Assembly (NCBI GenBank): GCA_963780715.1 | Contig: CAWADK010000005.1 | Coordinates: forward strand, 1 to 64,000 | DNA length: 64,000 nt | Origin: JALORV01 sp963780715 | GTDB lineage: Bacteria > Pseudomonadota > Gammaproteobacteria > Burkholderiales > Burkholderiaceae_F | Direction of reading: 5' to 3' | Shown: piece after piece, positions 1 through 8,151 of the stretch | How the letters are laid out: each line of letters begins with the position of its first letter | How positions within the stretch are numbered: position 1 is the first letter of the stretch | Translations under genes and position numbers: made by a program | Notes under the pieces: generated by a model | What the model saw: only the letters and a program-made list of their open reading frames with translations | What the model was told of the DNA's origin: nothing | Database searches by the model: none

Positions 1-1
1 G

Positions 2-874
2 GCGGTGGGCTCCGAGGGCCTGCTGCTGGTGCTGACCGAAGCGACGCTGAAGCTGGTGCCGAAGCCGCAGAAGCAGCAGGTCATCATGGCTTCGTTCGAC
101 GACATCGAGAAGGGCGGCGACGCGGTTGCCGCGGTGATCGCCGCCGGCATCATCCCGGCCGGCATGGAGATGATGGACAAGCCGGCCACCGCGGCCGTCG
201 AGCCCTTCGTGAAGGCTGGCTACGACCTCGACGCGGCCATCATCATGCTGGTCGAGTCCGATGGCACGCCGGAAGAAGTGGCCGAGGAAATCGATCGCAT
301 CAAGGCGGTGCTCGAGACAAGCGGCGCAACGCGGCTGACGGTCTCGCAGTCCGAGCCCGAGCGACTGCGTTTCTGGGCCGGGCGCAAGGCGGCGTTTCCG
401 GCGGTCGGCCGCATCTCGCCCGACTACTACTGCATGGACGGCACGATCCCGCGCAAGCGGCTGGGCGAAGTACTGAAGGCGATCGCGCAGATGGAGAAGA
501 AGTACGACCTGCGCTGCGCCAACGTCTTCCACGCCGGCGACGGCAACCTGCACCCGCTGATCATGTTCGACGCCAACGACCCGGCGTCCGTCGTGCGCGC
601 GGAGGAGTTCGGTTTCGAGATCCTCGAGCTTTCGATTGCAGTCGGCGGAACGGTGACGGGCGAGCACGGCGTCGGCGTCGAGAAGATCCACCAGATGTGC
701 CAGCAGTTCGACACGGCGACCCTGCAGGCCTTTCATGCCATCAAGCACGCGTTCGATCCGCCGGGCTTGCTGAATCCGGGCAAGGCCGTGCCCACGCTCA
801 ACCGCTGCGCCGAGTACGGCAAGATGCACGTGCACGGCGGCCAGCTGAAGTTCCCGGACCTGCCGCGCTTCTGA
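2..874 (+). CDS. glcD: Glycolate oxidase FAD subunit GlcD, 3' part (5' end off window)
   Basis: This is the C-terminal 290 residues of the FAD-linked subunit of glycolate oxidase, which oxidises glycolate to glyoxylate and passes electrons through GlcE/GlcF to the quinone pool. The frame is open to the left edge, so the gene starts outside the window. Visible family motifs are NVFHAGDGNLHPLI and GGTVTGEHGVGVEK in the FAD-oxidase C-terminal domain, and a C-terminal FDPPGLLNPGK. It is followed by glcE and glcF on the same strand. D-lactate dehydrogenases share this fold, but the glcE-glcF context favours glycolate oxidase. Confidence 0.93.
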   Translation, partial: AVGSEGLLLVLTEATLKLVPKPQKQQVIMASFDDIEKGGDAVAAVIAAGIIPAGMEMMDKPATAAVEPFVKAGYDLDAAIIMLVESDGTPEEVAEEIDRIKAVLETSGATRLTVSQSEPERLRFWAGRKAAFPAVGRISPDYYCMDGTIPRKRLGEVLKAIAQMEKKYDLRCANVFHAGDGNLHPLIMFDANDPASVVRAEEFGFEILELSIAVGGTVTGEHGVGVEKIHQMCQQFDTATLQAFHAIKHAFDPPGLLNPGKAVPTLNRCAEYGKMHVHGGQLKFPDLPRF

Positions 875-941
875 GTTCAACGATGCCGCTCGTCCCTTTC
901 TGCGCGCTGACGTCTCGGCATACCGAAGACCAGACATCTCG

Positions 942-2013
942 ATGACCGAGCACGAGCTTCCGGCGCTGTCGCGCCTGCGTGACCGCGTGCGCACCGCTAG
1001 TGAGGAGCGGTCGCCACTGCGCATCCGCGCCGGCGGCACCAAGGACTTCTACGGCAACGCGACGGCGGGCGACCTGCTCGATCCGCGCGAGGTCCGCGGC
1101 ATTGTCGACTACGCACCGACGGAACTCGTCGTTACGGTGCGCGGCGGCACGCCGCTCGCCGAACTCGAAGCGGCGCTCGCCGAGCACAATCAGATGCTGC
1201 CCGTTCGAGCCGCCGCACTTTGGTTCGGGCGCCACGATCGGCGGTGCCGTCGTCGCCGGCATCGCCGGCCCGCGCCGTGTCGCGGCCGGATCAATACGCG
1301 ACTTCGTGCTGGGCGCGCGCATGATCGACGGCCGCGGCGACGTGCTCACATTCGGCGGACGCGTGATGAAGAACGTCGCCGGCTACGACATGGGACGCGT
1401 GCTCGCGGGTTCGCTCGGCACGCTGGGTGTGCTGGTCGACGTTTCGCTGAAGGTGCTGCCGCGTCCGGTGGCCGAACGCACGCTGCGCTTCGACATCGAC
1501 GAGGCCGGCGCGATACGCCAGCTCAACGAGTGGGGCGGCCAGCCGCTGCCGATCACGGCCAGCGCCTGGTGCGACGACGTGCTGTGGCTGCGCCTCGCCG
1601 GCGCACGTGCCGCCGTCGATGCGGCACAGGCCCGGCTCGGCGGCAGCGTTGTCGACGACGCCGGGCGCTGGTGGGCGGATCTGCGCGAACAGCGCCATCC
1701 CTATTTCTCGACCGACGCTCAACGCGCGCTCTGGCGGCTGTCCGTGCCGCCGACCACGCCGCCGCTTGGCCTTGGCGCGACGTTGATCGAGTGGCATGGC
1801 GGCCAGCGCTGGCTAAGCGGCGAGGTCGACGCGACCGCGCTCCGTGCACGGGTCGCCGCGGCCGGCGGACATGCCACGCGGTTCCGCGGCGGTGATGCGC
1901 GGATCCCGGCATTCCATGCGCTCGACCCGGTGCTCGCTCGGCTGAATGCGCGGCTGAAGGCCGAGTTCGACCCGGCCGGCATCTTCAACCCGGGCCGGCT
2001 CAGCCCCCTGTGA
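942..2013 (+). CDS. glcE: Glycolate oxidase FAD-binding subunit GlcE (one frameshift)
   Basis: Second FAD-binding subunit of glycolate oxidase, about 356 residues. The N-terminal half (MTEHELPALSRLRDR to AEHNQMLP) is read from 942. The rest (FEPPHFGSGATIGGAV to FNPGRLSPL) continues in another frame to 2013. The break is a single extra C in the CCC near 1199-1201: removing it restores the expected MLPFEPPHFG junction. The FAD-pocket segment GGRVMKNVAGYDMGR and the C-terminal FDPAGIFNPGRL are intact. glcF starts 7 bp downstream. The lesion may be a base-calling error, as similar ones occur elsewhere in this window. Confidence 0.88.
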
Positions 2014-2020
2014 AGTAGTC

Positions 2021-3247
2021 ATGCAGACCCAACTCGCCGACTGGATCCGCGACACGCCCGAAGGCAGGGAGGCCGACGCCATCCTGCGCAAGTGCGTGCA
2101 CTGCGGCTTCTGCACGGCGACCTGCCCGACCTACCAGCTGCTCGGAGACGAACTCGACTCGCCGCGCGGCCGCATCTACCTGATGAAGCAGATGCTCGAG
2201 GGCGAAGCGGTCACCGCGAAGACGCAGTTGCACCTTGATCGGTGCCTCACCTGCCGCAGCTGCGAGACGACCTGCCCCTCTGGCGTGCAGTACGGCCGCC
2301 TCGTCGACATCGGTCGCAAGCTCGTCGACGAACGCGTGCCGCGCCCGCTCGGCGACCGCACCGCGCGTGCCGTACTGAAGGCCGGGTTGACGAGCCCGCT
2401 GTTCGGACCGGCGATGAAGCTCGGCCAGCTGCTGCGGCCTCTGCTGCCCGCAAGCCTCAAGGCCAAGGTGCCGGCGGCTCAGCCTGCCGGCACCTTTCCC
2501 TCGCGCACACAGGCGCGCAGGATGATCCTGCTCGAAGGCTGCGTGCAGCCCGCGATGGCGCCGAACATCAATACGTCCACGGCGCGCGTGCTGGATGCGC
2601 TCGGCATCGAAGTCCTGCGCCCCGCGGCCGCGGGTTGCTGCGGAGCGATCCGCTACCACCTGAACGACCAGGACGGCGGCCTCGACGACGCCCGCCGCAA
2701 CATCGATGCGTGGTGGCCGCTGATCGAGGCCGGCGCCGAGGCGATCGTCATGAACGCCAGCGGCTGCGGCCAGCAGGTGAAGGAGTACGACCATCTGCTC
2801 GCGCGCGATCCGGCGTATGCGGCCAAGGCCAAGCGCGTCAGCGCGCTGACGAAGGACCTCGCCGAGATCCTCCCGGCGCTCGGCGAGGAACTGAAGCGCA
2901 AGCTCGGCGCCGGACTTGCCGGCAAGGTGGTATTCCACCCGCCGTGCACGTTGCAGCATGGGCTCAAGGTCAAGGGCGCCGTCGAAGCGCTGCTGACCTC
3001 GCTCGGCGCGACGGTGCCCCCGGTCGGCGAAAGCCACTTCTGCTGTGGCTCGGCCGGTACCTACTCGGTGCTGCAGCCTGAGCTTTCCATCCAGCTGCGC
3101 GATCGGAGGCTCGGCCATCTGCAACTGCCTGCGCCAGAAGCCATCCTCTCGGCCAACATCGGCTGCATCACGCATCTGCAGAGCGGCACCGAGACGCCGG
3201 TCATGCACTGGATCGAGTGGCTGGACAAGCGTCTGAACCCGCAGTGA
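2021..3247 (+). CDS. glcF: Glycolate oxidase iron-sulfur subunit GlcF
   Basis: Iron-sulfur subunit of glycolate oxidase, 408 residues, full length. Two N-terminal 4Fe-4S motifs are visible, CVHCGFCTATCPTY near residues 25-38 and CLTCRSCETTCPSG near 75-88. Two CCG-type cysteine-rich domains follow (AAGCCGAIRYH and SHFCCGSAGTY). These clusters carry electrons from the GlcD/GlcE flavins toward membrane quinones. The start lies 7 bp after glcE, so the genes form one transcription unit, and the cidA-like gene begins 4 bp after the stop. Confidence 0.95.
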   Translation: MQTQLADWIRDTPEGREADAILRKCVHCGFCTATCPTYQLLGDELDSPRGRIYLMKQMLEGEAVTAKTQLHLDRCLTCRSCETTCPSGVQYGRLVDIGRKLVDERVPRPLGDRTARAVLKAGLTSPLFGPAMKLGQLLRPLLPASLKAKVPAAQPAGTFPSRTQARRMILLEGCVQPAMAPNINTSTARVLDALGIEVLRPAAAGCCGAIRYHLNDQDGGLDDARRNIDAWWPLIEAGAEAIVMNASGCGQQVKEYDHLLARDPAYAAKAKRVSALTKDLAEILPALGEELKRKLGAGLAGKVVFHPPCTLQHGLKVKGAVEALLTSLGATVPPVGESHFCCGSAGTYSVLQPELSIQLRDRRLGHLQLPAPEAILSANIGCITHLQSGTETPVMHWIEWLDKRLNPQ

Positions 3248-3251
3248 CCTG

Positions 3252-3611
3252 ATGCTGGAAGCACTGGCAACGTTGCTCGTGTTCCAGACGATCGGCGAGG
3301 TGCTGAGCTACGGGCTGGGCTTGCCGGTCCCCGGGCCGGTGCTTGGCATGGCTCTCCTCCTCGGCCTGCTGCTGTTGCGGCCAGCGGCAATCGATCGACT
3401 GCGCCCGACCTCACTTGAACTGCTGAAGCACCTGTCCCTGCTCTTCGTCCCCGCCGGCGTCGGCGTCATGCTGCACGCCGCGCGCATCGGCAGGGAGTGG
3501 TTGCCCATCGTCGTCGCGCTGATCGCCAGCACCGCGCTTGCGATCGCCGTCACGGCGCTGGTCGTCACGTGGACCGCGCGGCGTCTCGGACCCGGCGAAG
3601 GCGAGGAATGA
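3252..3611 (+). CDS. CidA/LrgA family holin-like membrane protein
   Basis: Small hydrophobic protein of 119 residues with about four membrane segments. It has the CidA/LrgA pattern GLPVPGPVLGMALLLGLLL in its first half and LLKHLSLLFVPAGVGVM in the middle. The family forms holin-like membrane proteins linked to murein hydrolase control and, in some bacteria and plastids, to export of small organic acids such as glycolate or pyruvate. It overlaps the following lrgB-like gene by 4 bp (ATGA), so the two are translationally coupled. Its place at the end of glcDEF fits a link to glycolate or organic-acid metabolism, which is inference. Confidence 0.9.
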   Translation: MLEALATLLVFQTIGEVLSYGLGLPVPGPVLGMALLLGLLLLRPAAIDRLRPTSLELLKHLSLLFVPAGVGVMLHAARIGREWLPIVVALIASTALAIAVTALVVTWTARRLGPGEGEE

Positions 3612-4342
3612 CACCGAGCCTCGATTCGATCTGGGTCTACCTTGCCGCCACGCCGTTGCTCGGCCTGACGGCCACGCTGCTCGCTTACCTCGTCGCCTGG
3701 CGCATCTACCAGCGCACCGGCATGAACCCGATCGCCAACCCGGTCGCCATCGCCGTGGTGCTGCTGGTGGCGCTGCTGGTGCTGACGGAAACACCCTACC
3801 GCACCTACTTCGACGGCGCGCAGTTCGTGCACTTCCTGCTCGGACCGGCGACCGTGGCGCTGGCGATACCGCTGTATGACCAGCGCGCGCGGCTGGCGCG
3901 CCTCTGGCTGCCGCTGACACTCGGCCTGGTGGCGGGCGTCATCACGGCGATCGCTTCGGCGCTCGGCATCGCGTGGGCACTGGGCGCATCGCGCGAGACC
4001 CTGCTTTCGCTCGCGCCGAAGTCGGTGACGACGCCGATCGCGATGGGTATTGCCGAGAAGATCGGCGGCCTGCCGTCGCTGACGGCCGTGTTCGTCATCC
4101 TGACCGGGATGACCGGCGCGATCATTGCGCGGCCGCTGCTGAACGCGCTGCACATCGACGCGCACCCGGCGCGCGGCTTTGCGGTGGGTGTTGCCGCGCA
4201 TGGCATCGGCACCGCACGCGCTTTCCAGGTCAGCGAACAGATGGGCGCCTTTGCCGGCCTGGCGATGGGACTGACCGCTCTGGTGACGGCATTCATCGCG
4301 CCGTGGCTGGCGCCCGCACTCGTCACAGCGTTGACGCGCTGA
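3608..4342 (+). CDS. LrgB/CidB family membrane protein
   Basis: Integral membrane protein of 244 residues, partner of the CidA-like protein just upstream. The ATG at 3608 is chosen because it overlaps the upstream stop and matches the family's N-terminus (MTPSLDSIWVYLAATPLLGL). The typical LrgB segments are present: SLAPKSVTTPIAMGIAEKIGG near residues 135-155 and GVAAHGIGTARAFQVSEQMG near 195-215. CidA/CidB and LrgA/LrgB pairs are known to modulate autolysis or overflow-acid transport. No signal separate from the glc unit was seen. Confidence 0.9.
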   Translation: MTPSLDSIWVYLAATPLLGLTATLLAYLVAWRIYQRTGMNPIANPVAIAVVLLVALLVLTETPYRTYFDGAQFVHFLLGPATVALAIPLYDQRARLARLWLPLTLGLVAGVITAIASALGIAWALGASRETLLSLAPKSVTTPIAMGIAEKIGGLPSLTAVFVILTGMTGAIIARPLLNALHIDAHPARGFAVGVAAHGIGTARAFQVSEQMGAFAGLAMGLTALVTAFIAPWLAPALVTALTR

Positions 4343-4382
4343 ACGCAGCGCCGTCGCTTCACGCACCAGAGACCATTCAACG

Positions 4383-5045
4383 ATGCCCCGCGACTCCGCT
4401 GCACCGCTGACGGGACTGCTGAACCTCGGCCCCCGGACTTCGCAGTGGCTCGCGTCGATCGGGATCACAACCCCGTCACGCTTGCGTCGCGTCGGACCGA
4501 TCGCCGCCTATGTCCGGCTCAGGCGGGCACACCGCGGCGTCAGCCTCAACGCGCTGTATGCGCTGGTCGGCGCCGTCGAAGGCCTGCACTGGACCGAGGT
4601 TCGGCGCACGCGCCGCCTCGACCTGCTGCTCGCCGTGGACGACTACGAGCGCGGTCACCCCGTTGCGAAGTCGAAGGCCGACGAACTGCTGGCTCTGAAG
4701 AACATCGGACCCGCCATGCGCCGCGACCTCGCGCTCCTCGGCATCTCGAGCGTGGCGCAGCTGGCACGTCGCGATCCCGATGCACTGTACCGAGCACTCG
4801 AACGCAAGACCGGGCAGCGGCAGGATCCGTGTGTCTGGGACACCTTCGCTGCCGCAATCCATCAGGCGCGCACCGGCGAGGCACGACCCTGGTGGCACTA
4901 CACGCCTGAACGCAAACGTCGCCAGGCCGAGGGACGGTTCCCGGCCAGCGCGAGGACTTCGACCGCGTTGAGCTGCGGCCGACGGGGCACGTCTGCAGAA
5001 CGAAAGCCGGCGCGCAGTCCGGGAGGGACAATGCGCGCCGCCTGA
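4383..5045 (+). CDS. TfoX C-terminal domain fused to Cdd1-type helix-hairpin-helix
   Basis: Predicted 220-residue cytoplasmic protein with two helix-hairpin-helix parts. Residues about 8-80 (LLNLGPRTSQWLASIGI, then LNALYALVGAVEGLHW) match the TfoX C-terminal domain. Residues about 95-185 (LLALKNIGPAMRRDLALLGI to the PWWHYTPERKRRQ end) match the Cdd1 pathogenicity-locus family. Both are usually found as small separate proteins, and neither has a clear biochemical role; TfoX proteins are best known from competence control. The last 30 residues are low-complexity and Arg-rich, so the true end could be earlier. Confidence 0.75.
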   Translation: MPRDSAAPLTGLLNLGPRTSQWLASIGITTPSRLRRVGPIAAYVRLRRAHRGVSLNALYALVGAVEGLHWTEVRRTRRLDLLLAVDDYERGHPVAKSKADELLALKNIGPAMRRDLALLGISSVAQLARRDPDALYRALERKTGQRQDPCVWDTFAAAIHQARTGEARPWWHYTPERKRRQAEGRFPASARTSTALSCGRRGTSAERKPARSPGGTMRAA

Positions 5046-5051
5046 AGAGGC

Positions 5052-5071
5052 GCCGGCTGCTTCCAGCCGGC
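5052..5071. terminator. Inverted repeat between convergent genes
   Basis: GCCGGCT and AGCCGGC form a perfect 7-bp stem with a 6-nt loop between the 3' ends of two convergent genes (stops at 5045 and 5095). There is no clear U-tract, so a role as a bidirectional terminator is only likely. Confidence 0.35.
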
Positions 5072-5094
5072 CGGCCTCGGCCCCGATCAATGTC

Positions 5095-5592
5095 CTACTG
5101 CGTGAAGCGGCCGTGCGCCTTCATCCGGTCGCACATCGCTTCGTTCGGCCCACCGACGGCCTGGCCTTTTTCCTTCGCGCGCGTCTGGATCTGCTTGCTG
5201 AAGTCAGCCATGTAGGACTTGCACTCGTCGTAGGACGCGAGGCTTTGCATCTTCGCGCGGTGCGCGGTGCGCTCTTCCTCCGTCAGCAGAGTGGCGCCAC
5301 GACCCGCGCCGGGTCCGTGGCCTCCCATGCCCTGGCGCAGCCCCGATCCCGCTGCCGCACCGCATGCTCCCGGTCCGGTGCCGGCACCGCAGCCCGGTCC
5401 ACCGCCTGCGCCGGGTCCGGTGCCTGCGGCACAGCCCTGTCCGCCACCCGGCCCGTAGCCCGCGCCGCAGCCCATGCCATGCCCCGGCCCGTACCCGCCA
5501 TGCGCCAGCGCCGTGCCGGCCGCCAATGCCGCGGCCGCGATCGCCAGTGCGATGCCCGTCATCCTTCTGCGTTGTCCTGTAATCCGTGTCAT
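5095..5592 (-). CDS. Exported Gly/Cys-rich protein of unknown function
   Basis: Predicted 165-residue exported protein. The ATG at 5592 is chosen because AAGGAGG lies 5 nt upstream. Residues 1-30 form a signal peptide (Arg-rich start, long Ala/Leu core, cut near ALA-HGGYG). Residues 31-90 are a low-complexity Gly/Pro/Cys tract with repeated GxGPG units and five regularly spaced Cys. Residues 100-165 are a charged, mostly helical tail with two more Cys (DECKSYM, EAMCDRM). It is monocistronic and convergent with the preceding gene. I do not recognise a function; metal binding or an envelope role is speculation. Confidence 0.75.
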   Translation of the reverse strand: MTRITGQRRRMTGIALAIAAAALAAGTALAHGGYGPGHGMGCGAGYGPGGGQGCAAGTGPGAGGGPGCGAGTGPGACGAAAGSGLRQGMGGHGPGAGRGATLLTEEERTAHRAKMQSLASYDECKSYMADFSKQIQTRAKEKGQAVGGPNEAMCDRMKAHGRFTQ

Positions 5593-5723
5593 CGCGACCT
5601 CCTTGGTGTCGATGAGCACAGAGTAGGCAGGTGCACTTGAGCGCACTTGTGCGCCGTCAAGCGCGGCCGGTGGCCGGATGTGAGAGTCGTAACAAGTTGT
5701 TTCCGGGGCGCACCGGCGCAGAC

Positions 5724-6344
5724 CTACCGCAGCGAGTCCGCCGTGACCACGCGGACAAAGGCATCGGCGAAGGCCTTCCGTGCTGCCACGAGCGAGCCGC
5801 CTGCGTCGATAGGGCGACACGCATCGTCGATGACGATCGCCTCGAAGCCACGCAACCGCGCATCGAGCGCACTCCATGCCACGCAGAAGTCGAGTGCGAG
5901 TCCCGCCAGATAGACGGTGCGAATGCCGCGCTCGTTCAGCAGCCCAGCGAGCCCGGTGGGCGTATGGCGGTCGGCCTCGAGGAACGCCGAGTAGCTGTCG
6001 GTGTGCGCGTGATAGCCCTTGCGGATCACGCCCTGTGCATGCGGCACGGCGAGGGCGTCGGCGAAGGCCGCGCCGTGCGACCCCTGGATGCAGTGGTCGG
6101 GCCACAGCACCTGGCGGCCATATTCGAGTTCGATCGTCGAAAAGGGCGCCTGCCCGGCGTGGGACGAAGCGAACGAGATGTGTCCTGGCGTGTGCCAGTC
6201 CTGTGTCAGCAGGACGTTCTCGAAAAACGGTGCGATGCGGTTGATGACGGGGATGACCTCGTCGCCGCGCTCGACCGCCAGCGCGCCGCCCGGCAGGAAG
6301 TCATTCTGGAGGTCGACGACCAGCAGGACGGCGTCGCGCCGCAT
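5724..6344 (-). CDS. pncA: Nicotinamidase
   Basis: Hydrolyses nicotinamide to nicotinate and ammonia in the NAD salvage pathway. Length is 206 residues, normal for the family. The isochorismatase-like catalytic triad is visible: D11 in VDLQNDF, K109 in IRKGYH and C154 in ALDFCVAW. Metal-site residues D49 and H51 lie in TQDWHTPGH. It ends the minus-strand transhydrogenase cluster, 19 bp after pntB, so NAD supply and NADPH formation may be co-transcribed. That functional link is inference. Confidence 0.94.
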   Translation of the reverse strand: MRRDAVLLVVDLQNDFLPGGALAVERGDEVIPVINRIAPFFENVLLTQDWHTPGHISFASSHAGQAPFSTIELEYGRQVLWPDHCIQGSHGAAFADALAVPHAQGVIRKGYHAHTDSYSAFLEADRHTPTGLAGLLNERGIRTVYLAGLALDFCVAWSALDARLRGFEAIVIDDACRPIDAGGSLVAARKAFADAFVRVVTADSLR

Positions 6345-6363
6345 CGAAGCGGCCTCGCCCGCT

Positions 6364-7794
6364 CTAGCCGATGGCCTTGCCCATCTCCTCGACGACCTTC
6401 TTCGCGTCGCCGAACACCATCATCGTCTTCGGCATGTAGAAGAGTTCGTTGTCGAGGCCGGCGTAGCCGGAGGCCATCGAGCGCTTGTTGACGATGACCT
6501 GCTTGGCCTTGTAGGCCTCGAGGATCGGCATGCCGGCGATGGCCGACTTCGGATCCTTCGCCGCCGGGTTGACGACGTCGTTGGCGCCGAGGATCAGCGC
6601 GACATCGGCCTCGCCGAACTCGCCGTTGACGTCTTCCATCTCGAAGACCTGGTCGTAGGGCACCTCGGCCTCGGCCAGCAGCACGTTCATGTGGCCCGGC
6701 ATGCGACCGGCGACCGGATGGATCGCGTACTTCACCGTCACACCCTTGGCGATCAGCTTGTCGGCGAGTTCCTTCAGCGGGTGCTGCGCGCGCGCGACTG
6801 CCAGTCCGTAGCCCGGCACGATGATGACGGTCTCGGCGTTTTCCATCAGGAACGCGGCGTCCTCCGGCGAGCCCGAGCGCACCGGGCGCTGTTCGGTCTT
6901 GCCGCCCGCGACTGCGACCTCGCCACCGAAGCCACCGAGGATCACGTTGAAGAACGAGCGGTTCATCGCCTTGCACATGATGTAGCTCAGGATTGCACCC
7001 GACGAACCCACCAGCGAGCCGGCAACGATCAGCATGAAGTTGTTCAGCGAGAAGCCGATGCCTGCCGCGGCCCAGCCCGAGTAGCTGTTCAGCATCGACA
7101 CCACGACCGGCATGTCGGCGCCGCCGATCGGGATGATGATCAGCACGCCAAGCACGAAGGCGATCGCCAGCATCGCCCAGAACGCGAACCAGTCCTGCGT
7201 GAACGCAAACCACAGTCCGAACACCAGCATCGCGATCGCGAGCGCGAGGTTCAGCATGTGCTGGCCGGAGAACACGACCGGCGCGCCCTGGAACAGCCGG
7301 AACTTGTACTTGCCCGACAGCTTGCCGAAGGCGATCACCGAGCCCGAGAACGTGATCGCGCCGACGAACGCGCCGATGAAAAGCTCGATGCGGTTGCCGA
7401 CCGGGATCGCGCCGCTCGAATCCGCAATGCCGAACGCGCCCGGCTCGGCCACCGCCGCAATCGCGATGAACACGGCGGCGAGGCCGATCATGCTGTGCAT
7501 GAAGGCGACCATCTCCGGCATCTTGGTCATCTCGACCTTGAACGCGATCGTCGTGCCGATCGCACCCCCGACAACGAGTCCGACCAGCACCCAGACCATG
7601 CCGGCGGTCGCGAGCTGCGGAGCCGTCTTGTAGATCAGCGCAACCGTGGTGACCATCGCGATCGCCATGCCGATCATGCCGAACGCGTTACCGCGCCGCG
7701 AAGTGGTCGGGTGCGACAACCCCTTCAGTGCCTGGATGAAGAACACCGAGGCGACCAGGTACAGCAGGATGACGACGTTCATGCTGAGTGCCAT
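6364..7794 (-). CDS. pntB: NAD(P) transhydrogenase subunit beta
   Basis: Membrane and NADP(H)-binding subunit of proton-translocating transhydrogenase, which makes NADPH from NADH using the proton gradient. Length is 476 residues. The N-terminal half has about nine membrane segments; the C-terminal half is the NADP-binding domain III, with VIIVPGYGLAVARAQHPL near residue 320 and the GANDVVNP and KRSMASGYAG loops. It follows pntAB by 9 bp and precedes pncA, all on the minus strand. Confidence 0.96.
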   Translation of the reverse strand: MALSMNVVILLYLVASVFFIQALKGLSHPTTSRRGNAFGMIGMAIAMVTTVALIYKTAPQLATAGMVWVLVGLVVGGAIGTTIAFKVEMTKMPEMVAFMHSMIGLAAVFIAIAAVAEPGAFGIADSSGAIPVGNRIELFIGAFVGAITFSGSVIAFGKLSGKYKFRLFQGAPVVFSGQHMLNLALAIAMLVFGLWFAFTQDWFAFWAMLAIAFVLGVLIIIPIGGADMPVVVSMLNSYSGWAAAGIGFSLNNFMLIVAGSLVGSSGAILSYIMCKAMNRSFFNVILGGFGGEVAVAGGKTEQRPVRSGSPEDAAFLMENAETVIIVPGYGLAVARAQHPLKELADKLIAKGVTVKYAIHPVAGRMPGHMNVLLAEAEVPYDQVFEMEDVNGEFGEADVALILGANDVVNPAAKDPKSAIAGMPILEAYKAKQVIVNKRSMASGYAGLDNELFYMPKTMMVFGDAKKVVEEMGKAIG

Positions 7795-7803
7795 CGCGTA
7801 CCC

Positions 7804-8121
7804 CTACTTCTTCGCGGCCGAGGACGACTTCGGCTCTTTCTTCTTGAACATCTCGAGCATCCGGCGCGTGACGAGAAAGCCGCCGAAGACATTGACCGCG
7901 GCGAGCGCGACCGCCAGCACGCCCATCGTCTTGCCGAGTCCGGTGGAGGTCAGTGCCGCGGCGAGCATCGCGCCGACGATGATGATGGCCGAGATCGCGT
8001 TGGTGACGCTCATCAACGGCGTGTGCAACGCCGGCGTGACGTTCCACACGACGTGGTAGCCGACGTAAATGGCCAGCACGAAGATGATCAGGTTGACGAC
8101 GATGGGGCTGACAGCTTCCAT
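7804..8121 (-). CDS. pntAB: NAD(P) transhydrogenase subunit alpha part 2
   Basis: Small membrane subunit of 105 residues with three hydrophobic segments (VVNLIIFVLAIYVGY, AISAIIIVGAMLAAAL, LAVALAAVNVFGGFLV). It carries the HTPLMSVTNAIS motif typical of the proton channel part of the alpha subunit. In many alphaproteobacteria and betaproteobacteria the alpha subunit is split into a soluble NAD-binding part (pntAA) and this piece, as here. The C-terminus is Lys-rich and cytoplasmic. Confidence 0.95.
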   Translation of the reverse strand: MEAVSPIVVNLIIFVLAIYVGYHVVWNVTPALHTPLMSVTNAISAIIIVGAMLAAALTSTGLGKTMGVLAVALAAVNVFGGFLVTRRMLEMFKKKEPKSSSAAKK

Positions 8122-8151
8122 GTTCGCGGTTCTTTCGCCAGGTTCGTTCGT

